DNA of 40,940 nt, taken from NCBI GenBank assembly GCA_019117525.1, contig DWZO01000010.1, forward strand, positions 1-40,940. The letters are read 5' to 3'. Below the pieces are notes generated by a model. That model had not been told where the DNA came from and searched no databases. It worked only from the letters and a program-made list of their open reading frames with translations. Positions 40,288 to 40,940 of this stretch are shown in pieces. Position 1 is the first letter of the stretch. Every line of letters starts with the position of its first letter. The translations under genes were made by a program, and so were the position numbers. The DNA is from Allocoprobacillus merdigallinarum (lineage in GTDB: Bacteria > Bacillota_I > Bacilli_A > Erysipelotrichales > Coprobacillaceae).

Positions 40288-40764
40288 ATGTTTAGAAACA
40301 TGAGAAGAGTGAAAAATGAGATTTCTGTAGAAGAAGCTAAAGAGTTATTAAAAAAGAATAGAAGAGCAGCATTATCAGTTCATGGAGATGATGGTTATCC
40401 ATATACAATTCCTATTAATTTTTATTATGATGAAGATGAAAATAAAATTTATTTTCATAGTGCAAAAGCTGGACATAAGATTGATGCAATGAAAGTCAAT
40501 GATAAAATCTGTTTGACAACATGGGATGATGGTTATCTGGTAGAGGGAGATTGGGCTTTTTATGTATCCTCTTGTGTTGTCTTTGGGCGTGCTAAATTGA
40601 TTGAAGATCGTCAAGTCACAGAAGATAAAACGAGAACATTAGCTTTAAAATATTTCCCAACAGTAGAAGAAGTGGAATATGTCATTAAAAAGAGTATTGA
40701 TCGTGTTCAACTGGTTGCTATTGAAATTGAACATATTTCAGGTAAGAAGATTCATGAAAAATAA
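40288..40764 (+). CDS. pyridoxamine 5'-phosphate oxidase-like flavoprotein (NimA-like)
   Basis: This 158-residue split-barrel flavoprotein has RAALSVHGDDGYPYTIPINFYYD at residues about 26-48 (core TIPINFYYD), KIYFHSAKAGHKIDAM, CLTTWDDG, SCVVFGRAKLI and a C-terminal QLVAIEIEHISGKK. The HS-x-GHK stretch is typical of the NimA/PNPOx-like group that binds FMN or related cofactors. Some relatives reduce nitroimidazoles, but that activity should not be assumed. AGAGGAAGGA precedes the ATG. No terminator is clear downstream. Confidence 0.88.
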   Translation: MFRNMRRVKNEISVEEAKELLKKNRRAALSVHGDDGYPYTIPINFYYDEDENKIYFHSAKAGHKIDAMKVNDKICLTTWDDGYLVEGDWAFYVSSCVVFGRAKLIEDRQVTEDKTRTLALKYFPTVEEVEYVIKKSIDRVQLVAIEIEHISGKKIHEK

Positions 40765-40940
40765 AGGGTGTGTCTAAATCATGATCGACTTTGATTTATT
40801 TTAATTAGAAAATCTAACCCTAGATAAATGTTGGTAACTATATTTAAAATATATTGATTATATGGTCTTAAATGAAAATTCATTTGTAAAGTCACTATAT
40901 CTTAGCTCACACATGGAGTTCATGATCTTCTTGTATATTC
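40765..40940. other. right-edge non-coding stretch, possible mobile-element end
   Basis: I see no gene on the plus strand. The junction GGGTGTGTCTAAATC at about 40766-40780 looks like an insertion-sequence terminal repeat. The minus strand is open from the edge to a stop near 40862, reading ...CELRYSDFTNEFSFKTI-stop. This could be the tail of a transposase cut by the window, but I cannot confirm it. Confidence 0.25.

Noticed and set aside
40765..40940. Calling an insertion sequence at the right edge
   Set aside because: Only a suggestive terminal sequence and a 26-residue open tail are visible; there is not enough to name a family.

Overview
The window is A+T-rich chromosomal DNA from a low-GC Gram-positive bacterium (Firmicutes). 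Primosomal DnaB and DnaI, two T-box leaders, several lipoproteins with Gram-positive lipoboxes and strong AGGAGG ribosome-binding sites all point there. A rubredoxin-fused flavodiiron protein suggests an anaerobe. A ThrRS without a TGS domain, a two-domain P-protein and the compact gene order fit an Erysipelotrichia-type gut anaerobe, but that placement is inference. I see no tRNA, rRNA, CRISPR array or complete transposon.

Layout. 1-5.2 kb: tail of an aromatic amino-acid operon (DAHP synthase 3' end, aroB, aroA, aroC, pheA, aroK) closed by a terminator. 5.28-6.04 kb: a self-contained cassette that I read as a type III toxin-antitoxin system. It has a promoter, two tandem 53-nt RNA units that each fold as an H-type pseudoknot with compensatory changes in both stems, an intrinsic terminator, and a ToxN-superfamily (TenpN-like) endoribonuclease gene. 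6.3-7.9 kb: ROK kinase and a conserved TIM-barrel protein with an Asp-rich tail. 8.2-10.3 kb: thyA-dfrA-plsC, overlapping, with plsC probably starting at CTG. 10.4-12.9 kb: an extracytoplasmic flavin module (duplicated FMN-binding lipoprotein, ApbE, TSCPD protein).

12.9-28.2 kb: replication, repair and glycolysis genes (dnaE, polA, mutM, coaE, dnaB, dnaI, pfkA, pyk), two small related membrane proteins, then a T-box-controlled GNAT-thrS unit. 28.2-29.2 kb: cysK on the minus strand. 29.3-30.9 kb: a small winged-helix-like protein and a CDF metal exporter. 30.9-33.7 kb: a methionine T-box and metNIQ. 33.8-35.0 kb: an unusually short FtsX-type permease fragment and its ATPase. 35.0-36.8 kb, minus strand: a flavodiiron, flavin reductase and rubredoxin fusion. 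37-40.2 kb: ppk1 and a second phosphofructokinase with mixed ATP/PPi motifs. 40.3-40.8 kb: a PNPOx-like flavoprotein.

The strongest candidate for an undescribed system is the type III toxin-antitoxin locus at about 5282-6044. Secondary points are the flavinylation module with a variant acceptor motif, the ppk1-PFK pair, the ThrRS lacking TGS, the CTG start of plsC, and a recurring design in which terminators reuse the end of the coding sequence as one arm of the stem.
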